Origin: Delphinus delphis | Lineage: Eukaryota; Chordata; Mammalia; Artiodactyla; Delphinidae | Length of the DNA stretch: 64,000 nucleotides | Direction: 5' to 3' | Assembly (NCBI RefSeq): GCF_949987515.2 | Contig: NC_082684.1 | Location: 153,874,044 to 153,938,043 of the forward strand | In this document: positions 55,966 to 64,000 of the stretch, in pieces | Layout of the letters: every line of letters starts with the position of its first letter | Numbering within the stretch: the stretch's first letter is position 1 | Notes under the pieces: generated by a model | What the model was told of the DNA's origin: nothing | Seen by the model: the letters and a program-made list of their open reading frames with translations, nothing else | Databases searched by the model: none | Position numbers and translations under genes: made by a program

Positions 55966-57042
55966 TTTTTTTTTTACATCTTTATTGGAGTATAACTGCT
56001 TTACAATGGTGTGTTAGTTTCTGCTTTATAACAAAGTGAATCAGTTATACATATGTTCCCGTATCTCTTCCCTCTTGCGTCTCCCTCCCTCCCGCCCTCC
56101 CTATCCCACCCCTCTAGGTGGTCACAAAGCACCGAGCTGATCTCCCTGTGCTATGCGGCTGCTTCCCACAGCTATCTACATTACGTTTGGTAGTGTATAT
56201 ATGTCCATGCCATTCTCTCGCTCTGTCACAGCTTACCCTTCCCCCTCCCCATTTCCTCAAGTCCATTCTCTAGTAGGTCTGTGTCTTTATTCCCATCTTA
56301 CCCCTAGGTTCTTCATGACATTTTTTTTTCTTAAATTCCGTATATATGTGTTAGCATACGGTATTTGTCTTTCTCTTTCTGACTTACTTCACTCTGTATG
56401 ACAGACTCTAGGTCTATCCACCTCATTACAAATAGCTCAATTTTGTTTCTTTTTATGGCTGAGTAATATTCCATTGTATATATGTGCCACATCTTCTTTA
56501 TCCATTCATCTGATGATGGACACTTAGGTTGCTTCCATCTCCTGGCTATTGTAAATAGAGCTGCAGTGAACATTTTGGTACATGACTCTTTTTGAATTAT
56601 GGTTTTCTCAGGGTATATGCCCAGTAGTGGGATTGCTGGGTCATATGGTAGTTCTATTTGTAGTTTTTTAAGGAACCTCCATACTGTTCTTCATAGTGGC
56701 TGTACCAATTCACATTCCCACCAGCAGTGAAAGAGTGTTCCCTTTTCTCCACACCCTCTCCAGCATTTATTGTTTCTAGATATTTTGATGATGGCCATTC
56801 TGACTGGTGTGAGATGATATCTCATTGTAGTTTTGATTAGCATTTCTCTAATGATTAGTGACGTTGAGCATTCTTCCATGTGTTTGTTGGCAGTCTGTAT
56901 ATCTTTGGAGAAATGTCTGTTTAGGTATTTGCCCGTTTTTGGATTGGGTTGTTTGTTTTTTTGTTACTGAGCTGCTTGTAAATTTTGGAGATTAATCCTT
57001 TGTCAGTTGCTTCATTTGCAAATATTTTCTCCCATTCTGAGG
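55966..57042 (-). mobile_element. L1, 5'-truncated to 1.08 kb
   Basis: Starts with poly-A (T-run on plus), the same 3' UTR as at 41240, then the ORF2 C-terminal region, ending inside ORF2 at CCCATTCTGAGG. Target duplication GGAACCCAATTTTTT (55950-55964) versus GGAACCGAATTTTTT (57043-57057), one mismatch. Minus frames 56879-56691 and 56573-56331 (ending WIDLESVIQSEVSQKEKDKY and a TAA at 56331) are the ORF2 C-terminus with a frame break between them. Confidence 0.96.
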
Positions 57043-57057
57043 GGAACCGAATTTTTT

Positions 57058-57440
57058 AAAGACCTGAGGGCTCACAATGAACCATGTAGCTTATAAGCAG
57101 CTTGGCCTCATTGCTGCGTGCAACAGGATTACAGGTTTGCTCATGCATCTCAGAACACTTCACTCACCCCCTCTTGCCTGTGCCATTCCAGTGACCAGAG
57201 CAACTGATTTATTTTAGCCTTGACCATTACTGTGAGAATGTTGTTCTCAAAGTCCCACGTCTATCATCTCATTACGTCTTCCACTTAAAAGAGGAAATTG
57301 TTATTGAAAGGGGGCCAAGGAGAAAGAGCATTTGAGTTGTTGCAGGTTCTGGGAAATGTGTCTCAGACCCCAATGATCACAGTGTGCATAGCAATAAACT
57401 TTGCCATGGGTCGTTTTGCCAATATGGACTTTTAAAGACT
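57058..57440. other. Single-copy sequence
   Basis: Nothing recognised. Confidence 0.4.
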
Positions 57441-57444
57441 CAGA

Positions 57445-57835
57445 ACAGGTGATACCCTTCAACCTCACAAATTCACTTCTAAGAATTTGTCTTATGGAAA
57501 TAATCAGGGATCTATACTTCCTGGGCATCCCCACTCTAGTTTACAGCAAGGATGTTCCTCACAGGAAAAAACTGAGAGACAACCCACTGAAAGGGTTGGG
57601 TAAATTAATTATGGTGTAGCCATTTTGATGGATTGCTAAGTAGCCATTAAGTAAAAAGACAAGTTACAAACCAGTATGTAAAGAGTGATTCCCAGGCTTG
57701 TAGTAACAAGATAGATAGAAGCTTAAACAGACAAAACTCTAACACTTTCCCCTGGGTGGTAGAACTATGTAAAGCTTTTAATTACTTCCATGTAACTTTC
57801 CATATTGCTGAAACATTTTAACTACAAATATACAT
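57445..57835 (+). mobile_element. Old L1M 3' portion
   Basis: CAAATTCACTTCTAAGAATTTGTCTTATGGAAATAATCAGGGA, AATTAATTATGGTGTAGCC, AGTAGCCATTAAGTAAAAAG, TTTTAATTACTTCCATGTAACTTTCC: L1M 3' order with many deletions. Confidence 0.75.
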
Positions 57836-57889
57836 TAACTTGCGATCCAAAAGGAAACAAATGTTATTATAAAAGTAAAGAGAAAGCTT

Positions 57890-58075
57890 GTTAGACTCGG
57901 GCTCCTCTTCTGTCAACTCCAGACGTGTGATCTTGTACAAGCCACCTGATAACTCTGCCCTGCCCCAGTTGCCTTATCTGTAAAATGGGAACAAAACATG
58001 GGCCCATCCATCAACACAGGGTTGTTGTTAAGCTCAAAGGAGAAAGTAAAGGCAAAGGGGTTTTATAAACATTAA
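57890..58075 (+). repeat. MIR SINE
   Basis: TTAGACTCGGGCTCCTCTTCTG, GACGTGTGATCTTGTACAAGCCACC, CCCCAGTTGCCTTATCTGTAAAATGGGAAC, AGGGTTGTTGTTAAGC. Decayed at the 5' end. Confidence 0.78.
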
Positions 58076-59325
58076 AATATACACATATAACATATATATA
58101 TATGTAGTGTCTTTATCCTTATTATGAGATAGAGAACACTAACGTACCACAATGGTAGGATGAAGATGAATGAACCCCAACTATTTCTGCTACATTATGG
58201 CATTATCCTATGAGAATCCCTGTAGTGTTACAGAATATTTTAATGCTATATAATGCCTGTCTCAGTGATAAGCTACAAATTTGTTTGGTATCCCAGACAA
58301 AAACAAAATCCTCTCTCTTTGAATGATGTGGGCTTTCACTCTTTTAATCACAAACCGATGCAGGCATTTTCTCTTCCACTGAGAAATGTGCATTAAAAAA
58401 GAATGTCAGTGTGCTTTGCCTTCAATGGAATATTCAGTCAATAAGGTGAATGGGAATGATTCGAAATGCTGCAAGTTTTCTTTTTTGGAATTGCCCGTGT
58501 TTCGAGGGTAATTTGGTTACAGTCTTAGAGCATAAGGGAGCATAAATTGTAACCAAAATAGGACCATTGAAGACAATAAAGAAACTGCTATTATTAAAAA
58601 AAAAGAAAAAAACTGAGAGGGAAAGACATTTGGGGAATGGAAATTAGGGCAGGTTTTGAAATATTTTCAAACCCATTTACTACCATCTGTTAGGACTCTG
58701 TGTTGCTAGGAATTTATTGTTTCCTATCCATGAAATCCTCTGACTATGGAAAACAAATTTGGTAAAAGATGATTAAACTTCCTTTCAAATGATAAAGAAG
58801 TAAAGCAGGGATGTGGTATAGAAGGCTCGGAATCAGAGCCGTGGACATGGCTGTTAAGCAATGTCCCTATTCCACATTTTTTTAAATATAGGGCCTTTTG
58901 AATTGTCCTAAAGCCTCCTCTACCATTTTGCTCCTTCACCTAGGAGGGACATTTAGCTGATTATATAACTTTTACGAAGATCAGACAACAGGAAATGAGT
59001 TCTGTGAAGTCGTTTGCATAGGGCAGCCTGCAAGGGCAGCTGACCCCTGAAGATTCCCTGAGATTCCTAAAACTGAAACCAGTTTAACATTTAGATCCAT
59101 TTCTCAGATTGTGGAGTTTAAAAAAAATCTGTAAACAGAATGAATCTGACTGTGTTGTGAAAATGGAAATCCAACAGTAAATGAGAACTGTTTTGCAGCA
59201 AAACTGTTTGGGTGTTAGAGATTAATGAGTGAATTTATAAAAACAACTTGTATTAGCACAGTGCTTTTATAGGCCCAAAGGGCCAGCTAAATTGAGCTGG
59301 AAATTCTCATATAGATCTCCAAGCT
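58076..59325. other. Single-copy AT-rich sequence
   Basis: 1.25 kb without a recognised repeat. Contains a short (TA)n at 58089-58102 and a 9-bp-arm hairpin (TTTGGTTAC at 58512-58520; GTAACCAAA at 58549-58557). Confidence 0.4.
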
Positions 59326-59329
59326 CTGC

Positions 59330-59820
59330 TCTTCTCTCCACTCATAATTCACCTGCTCGCAACCCTCTATTAGTCTCCCATCTCACCCAGAATCAGATTG
59401 AAAGTCTCTCTTGTGTCATGTAGGACTCTATATGAACTCACTCTACTCAAGACATACTTGGCTACCTTGCTGTTTCTTAAAGATGCAAGCTGGTTACCTC
59501 CCCAGGGCCTTTTTCCTGACTATTTCCTCTGGCTGGAAAACTCTTTTCACAGATGGCTAATCCTCTCAACTCGTTTTGGTTTTATCCTAAGAAAACTTTC
59601 CCCTACGACCTATTAAATGAAAATTCCCCATTTCCTTGAGAGTGAGTACCACATAACTTTGTATTTATTTGTAGACCGTCTGCTCCACCTTCTAAAATGG
59701 AAGTCCCACGATGGTACAATTAGTTTTGCTCACCGTTGTATTCCCAGCACAAAGCGAAGTGCATGGGTAGGGCTGAGAGAGATTCGAGTATTTATTGTTC
59801 AGCAAATATTCCCCCCCTCC
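59330..59820 (+). repeat. L2 LINE 3' portion
   Basis: ACTCACTCTACTCAAGACATACTTGGCTACCTTGCTGTTTCTTAAAG, CCAGGGCCTTTTTCCTGACTATTTCCTCTGGCTGGAAAACTCTTTTC, TTTGTATTTATTTGTAGACCGTCTG, CACCGTTGTATTCCCAGCAC: a long L2 3' end covering the ORF C-terminus (GGCCTTTGC, CTGGAACGCTC phrases) and tail. Confidence 0.8.
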
Positions 59821-59859
59821 CCTGCCTTTAGACTACTACTCTGCCATATTGATGTTTAC

Positions 59860-60225
59860 TTGGATAAGCCCCTTGTTTTGACCTCGTGGTGCATGAGGAA
59901 TATTTTCCTTCCCCTTGACTTTGGTTCTGACCATGAGACTTGCTTTGGTTAATGGAATTTCAGTGAACATAAATAGGTGGAAGTTCCAACCATCCTTGCC
60001 TTCTGGACATGAGAAAAACATAATTCAGATAGCTGCTGAAACTAGGGTGATGAGAAACATGAGGGGCCCACCTGGACCCAGCTTACAGCCTATATCCAGG
60101 CTTAGCCAAGTCCATCCAAAATCAGCTGGGCTCCAGCTGACAGAAACACACATGAGCAGGAAATAAACACATCACTCCAAGATGTTATTGTTTTTTACAC
60201 AGCAAAAGCCAACTGATATAAGAAG
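59860..60225 (+). mobile_element. Old MaLR-type LTR, solitary
   Basis: CCTTGACTTTGGTTCTGACCATGAGACTTGCTTTGGTTAATGG, GGCCCACCTGGACCCAGC, CAGCTGACAGAAACACAC, GCAGGAAATAAACACATC and TTGTTTTTTACACAGCAAAAGCCAACTGATAT match the layout of MaLR LTRs with a CTTGCTTTGGCCAATGGGA phrase near the start. No internal sequence. Confidence 0.6.
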
Positions 60226-60824
60226 TCCAAAATGCTTATTGAATGAATTAATAGTTACGATTTTAGTGTTTTAAAAAATTCTGTTCTATGAATGTATAAT
60301 GAAATATTTTACATCTTAAAAATTTATGTGAAATCACACAAAAACCCAAGGATGGAAGGTGTGATTTGGTGCTAGAAAATTTGTTACCCTGGGATAAATG
60401 TTTGACAACACACTTTTTTTCAATCAAGTTTATCTGGTTTAGGGGAAAGGTATAACAAAGAGTACTCTACTTCTGGTACTTCAATGGCAGCAATTAAAGT
60501 AAATATCCAGAAGTTTTCATGTTTTCTTTTGAACAATGGATGGATGTGTGTGTGTGCGCTTGTGTGTGTTTTAGGGTAAAGAAGATAGTGGAATTCAGTG
60601 GGTTGGAGGGAAGAGAGAAATCTCCAAATTGAAAAACTACTTTTTAATACCATGGTGTACACCTAAGTTGAATTATACTACTATTAATTTTGATATGGAT
60701 CGTGGTAGAGGTGCATATACTGATATATTTTGAATGCAGGTGACTACTTTTTATAAATACATTTTTTCCTTTTAAGTAGATGCACAGCACTCAAATAATG
60801 CATACTACCTATCTTTCAATTAAG
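60226..60824. other. Single-copy AT-rich sequence
   Basis: Short (TG)n cluster at 60545-60570; nothing else recognised. Confidence 0.4.
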
Positions 60825-60834
60825 AACAGTTCCT

Positions 60835-60955
60835 GGGAATTCCCTGGTGGTCCAGTGTTCAGGACTCGGCATTTTCACTGCCTGGGCCAGGTTCAATCCC
60901 TGGTTAGGGAACTAAGATGCCACGAGTCGCGCAGTGTGGCAAAAACAAACAAAAA
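60835..60955 (+). mobile_element. CHR-1-type SINE
   Basis: GGGAATTCCCTGGTGGTCCAGTG, GGTTCAATCCCTGGTTAGGG, GTCGCGCAGTGTGGC, short A-rich tail. Perfect 10-bp target duplication AACAGTTCCT (60825-60834; 60956-60965). Confidence 0.95.
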
Positions 60956-60991
60956 AACAGTTCCTTAAATCAAAGAGAACACAATCTTTGC

Positions 60992-61205
60992 TTTTTTTTT
61001 TTTTTTTTTTTTTGCGGTACGCGGGCCTCTCACTGTTGTGGCCTTTCCCGTTGCGGAGCACAGACTCCAGATGCGCAGGCTCAGTGGCCATGACTCACGG
61101 GCCCAGCCGCTCTGCGGCATGTGGGATCTTCCTGGACCGGGGCACGAACCTGTGTCCCCTGCATCGGCAGGCGGACTCTCAACCACTGCGCCACCAGGGA
61201 AGCCC
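60992..61205 (-). mobile_element. CHR-type SINE, short form
   Basis: Minus-strand copy with T23 on plus as its tail. Perfect 10-bp duplication CAATCTTTGC (60982-60991; 61206-61215). It lies 36 bp from the CHR-1 copy, in the opposite orientation. A 140-codon frame through it is chance. Confidence 0.95.
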
Positions 61206-61215
61206 CAATCTTTGC

Positions 61216-62390
61216 ATTTTTAAAGAATTTTCAGGAAATTTCCCTAAGAACATTTTACGTAGGTATTTTTTAAAACTGTCATATTATTCATTATTTTTTA
61301 TGGACCATAAAAAGAAAAAGAGAAGCCAGAAACACTGCTGTTTTAAAGAATTTTGAACTCAAAATCGATCTATTGTCCCAGTGTCTCTGCAGTTTTACTG
61401 ACAGTAAAATTCCTAGGGGAATTCAAATGTTGGTGAAGTTTGGGTCTGTAGGTTTTCCAGTTAATGACCTTTTGGAGGCACTTACAGATTGCAGGGTTTC
61501 ACTAATTGTGAAATATGGCCAGCCATAAGATGACACCACCACCATTGCATCAACAGAAACAGGAATCAGACAGTGAACCAGAGAACGATGGACCATGGGT
61601 GCCAGTTTCTGAAAACCCATAAATCTTGGAGTGTCCCTAGAATGTATTCAGTTTCTGATGGAAGAATGAATGTGTATTTGCCAAATCTGCCTTCTGCTCT
61701 ACTGAACATCCTTCATTAGAAGATACCACCAACGGAGAAAAAAATCCAAGCTCGTTTGACTGTACTCATGAACATTTCTGCAAATGGAACATCATTTTGC
61801 CATTATGATAATCAGATAAATGTGTTTTGTTTGGTTCAGAAGGATTTAAGAATTTTTGACCTAATTATGGAATTTTCATCTTAAATCTGAAACATATGGG
61901 TATATATTCAGATATGACATAACATCCTCAAGTGTGCAAAAAGGAACATCCTGACAGATGTTCACAGTAGATTGGATATAGAAGAAATATCAGGTGTGTT
62001 TTAAGTTATGGCAGCAGCTAGTTTAACTTTATTGCCAAAGAAGGGAAGAGAGCTTAACTTCTGCCTTGCCTCTCCCAGTTCATTGCATTTCTCAAGTGCA
62101 CTCTCCTCCAAAGATGTAGTTTTCCTGCCAAGGCTGACCTTTATGAGTAGTCAGAATAGATTGGTTTCAGGACTCAATGTGTTTTTCTGGGATGCGTGGA
62201 CATCTGTAGTGCCAGTAAAACAAACCAACAAATGCTCCTTACTCCAAAGCTAAGGATTAAAATCCTCCCAACCTTTTTTAGGGCTTTGGTTCTTGTTATG
62301 TAAAAACATTCCTCAAAAAGCAATTATTTAATGTCTTCTCTGACTTCCCACACTTAGTGTAACTGAAGAAGGTTGGTGATTAAATCATTG
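61216..62390. other. Single-copy sequence
   Basis: 1.2 kb without a recognised repeat, exon or RNA gene. Confidence 0.4.
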
Positions 62391-62394
62391 TTGT

Positions 62395-62800
62395 ATGAAA
62401 GCATATAGCTCTATGAATGTTTACTGTGGCTGTGTAGGTCACAGCCAAACACTAAGAACCACCTTAATGTCTGGCAATGGGGCATCGATAAAATAAATCA
62501 GCTTACTTCTATGTGATAGCATAGCCACTGAAAATAACATTAAAAAAGGTTTATCATATAACGAGAAAATCTTCACCATGTGCGAAGGTTTATTATATAA
62601 TGAGAAAATCTTCACCATGTGCGAAGTGTTTATAAAACACCGTAAAATATGATGTAATTATTTTATTTACCATTGCAAATAGGCAAAAAGATACATACCA
62701 AAAGGTTAATAGGGGTTATCTCTAGGTGATGGAGCTATGAATAATTTCAGTGATCCTTTTACACATATATGTCCTAAATTTTCTACAAATGAAATGATAT
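62395..62800 (+). mobile_element. Old L1M 3' portion
   Basis: CACCTTAATGTCTGGCAATGGGGCATCGATAAAATAAATCAGC, AGCATAGCCACTGAAAATAAC, TTAATAGGGGTTATCTCTAGGTGATGG, ATGTCCTAAATTTTCTACAAATG: L1M 3' order (AATGTCCA..GGGGACTGGTTAAATAAATTATGG; GTGGTTATCTCTGGGTGGTGGG; TTTTCTACAATGA). An internal 39-bp tandem duplication is present. Confidence 0.75.
62546..62623 (+). repeat. 39-bp tandem duplication
   Basis: Two adjacent units (62546-62584; 62585-62623) differ at two positions (ATCATATAAC versus ATTATATAAT). A third partial unit is absent. Both differences are C-to-T, suggesting some age. Confidence 0.95.
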
Positions 62801-62916
62801 AAATCACAACACATGCCCATGGTGAGCACTTGATAAATGCTAGCCCAAATATTAAATTTTTTATAAATAAATAGATTCATTATATTTTTAAAATTATTTA
62901 TTTGCCTAGAGCCCAG

Positions 62917-63134
62917 TTTTGTTTTGTTTTGTTTTGTTTTGCGGTACGCGGGCCTCTCACTGTTGTGGCCTCTCCCGTTGCCGGAGCACAGGCTCCGGAC
63001 GCGCAGGCCCAGCGGCCATGGCTCACGGGCCCAACCGCTCCGCGGCATGTGGGATCTTCCCGGACTGGGGCACGAACCCGTGTCCCCTGCAGAGGCAGGC
63101 GGACTCTCAACCACTGCGCCACCAGGGAAGCCCT
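62917..63134 (-). mobile_element. CHR-type SINE, short form, with (GTTTT)n tail
   Basis: Complete short copy; the tail on plus is GTTTTGTTTTGTTTTGTTTTG, i.e. (CAAAA)n on the sense strand rather than plain A. CpGs are well kept (GCGGTACGCGGG, CCGGACGCGC). No firm target duplication. Confidence 0.94.
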
Positions 63135-63160
63135 AAAGGTTTTTTTAAGTTGCTTTTTTA

Positions 63161-63380
63161 TCTTTTTTTTTGCGTATAGTTGATTTACAACGTTGTGTTA
63201 GTTTCAGGTGTACAGCAAAGGGAATCTGTTAAACATATACATGTACCCACTCTTTTTTTAGCTTCTTTTCCCATATAGGCCTTTACAGAGTATTGAGTAG
63301 AGTTCCCTGTGCTATACAGTAGGTCCTTATTAGTTATCTATTTTATACATAGTAGTGTGTATATGTCAATCCCAATCTCC
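63161..63380 (-). mobile_element. L1 3' end, 5'-truncated
   Basis: T9 tail, AGTTGATTTACAACGTTGTG, TTTCAGGTGTACAGC, CCCTGTGCTATACAGTAGG, CCCAATCTCC. Target duplication TAAGTTGCTTTTTTA (63146-63160) versus TAAGTGGCTTTTTTT (63381 onward). Confidence 0.9.
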
Positions 63381-63397
63381 TAAGTGGCTTTTTTTAA

Positions 63398-64000
63398 TTG
63401 AAGAAAAAATGTAGAATAATTACATGTATCTGGTTCCAGAAACTACCTTCAGATGCTTTAAAAAAAAAAAGGGAATATATAATTTACAAGTTGAAACAGT
63501 TTGTTCTTTCTTTTTGTTATTTTTTTCACTGAAATTTCTCTTACTGCCTTGTGAAATGATAGTTAATTTAACTTAACTGACCTTAATAAGAATTCAAGTT
63601 AGGTGTATAAAATGCACATAATTTTTATACTCGAAATTATCAAATCTTCTTACAAACAGACCTATATTTCAAAGTAAACTCAAAAAATTTGAAACAAAGT
63701 TTTATTCCAGAAGCTAATTTAGAAAACATTACTTCCTTACAAGGCTGTTAAAAAACTGATCACCATTTCTCAGCCTAGAAAGAACAGAATTTGTGTATTG
63801 TGTGAATGTGTTTTTGTATCTATCTTTGCTTTGCTAAGAAACTCATTATAATTCATTGTAGAAAGTTTGGACGTTATTTTTCAAAGAGAAGAGGAATACA
63901 AACGTCAAGAAAAATTGGGAACATTGAGAAAAAGCATTAGGGAAAGAAAATGGAAATTTTATAAAAAGCTTAAGCATATTCAACAGTTATTATGCAATGG
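63398..64000. other. Single-copy AT-rich sequence
   Basis: Nothing recognised; A/T-rich with short A-runs. Confidence 0.4.

Overview
The window is nuclear DNA of a mammal, most likely a cetacean. I find no supportable protein-coding exon, tRNA, rRNA or CRISPR array. The diagnostic signal is a series of tRNA-derived SINEs of the CHR type that start with a GGCTTCCCTGGTGG-like box. Two are long (about 300-350 bp) and eight are short copies of about 205 bp lacking the middle, a form I associate with whales and dolphins. L1 copies of the cetartiodactyl kind, with a 3' end reading ACACCATTGTAAAGCAATTATACTCCAATAAA or close variants, accompany them. I saw no BovB LINE and no Bov-tA/ART2A-type SINE, which argues against a ruminant.

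Layout. 1-15 kb: old MIR and L1 pieces, five CHR SINEs and two unannotated stretches with conserved-looking regulatory motifs (11.6-11.9 and 12.2-12.5 kb). 15-31 kb: L1 3' ends, a very old CR1/L3-type LINE reverse-transcriptase fossil (17.0-17.5 kb), an L1M 3' end split by a SINE, a MER5-type element, solo MaLR-type LTRs, a second conserved-looking block (26.1-26.5 kb) and an internally deleted Tigger1-type DNA transposon (29.0-29.5 kb). 31-41 kb: mostly single-copy sequence with MIRs, two microsatellites, an MLT2-type LTR carrying a near-perfect hairpin, and CHR SINEs. 41.2-48.7 kb: a structurally full-length L1 on the minus strand with a 16-bp target-site duplication, CpG-rich 5' UTR, broken ORF1 and ORF2, and a SINE inserted in ORF1. 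48.7-64 kb: more L1, L2, MIR and LTR fossils, including a 1.1-kb L1 copy closely related to the full-length one.

Nothing here works as an operon or pathway. The history is one of insertion: ancient L2/MIR/CR1/MaLR/MLT2/hAT/Tigger layers, then cetartiodactyl L1, then CHR SINEs that use L1 machinery and sit inside the older elements. The best candidates for function are the L1 5' UTR (a CpG-rich promoter with a YY1 motif at its edge) and the conserved-looking non-repeat blocks. I found no convincing new biological system; the most unusual items are a SINE insertion without target duplication in L1 ORF1, a 19-bp-arm hairpin inside an MLT2 LTR, and a recognisable CR1/L3 fossil. Repeat family names come from recall of consensus sequences, not from a search; boundaries without a target duplication are accurate to perhaps 10-30 bp.
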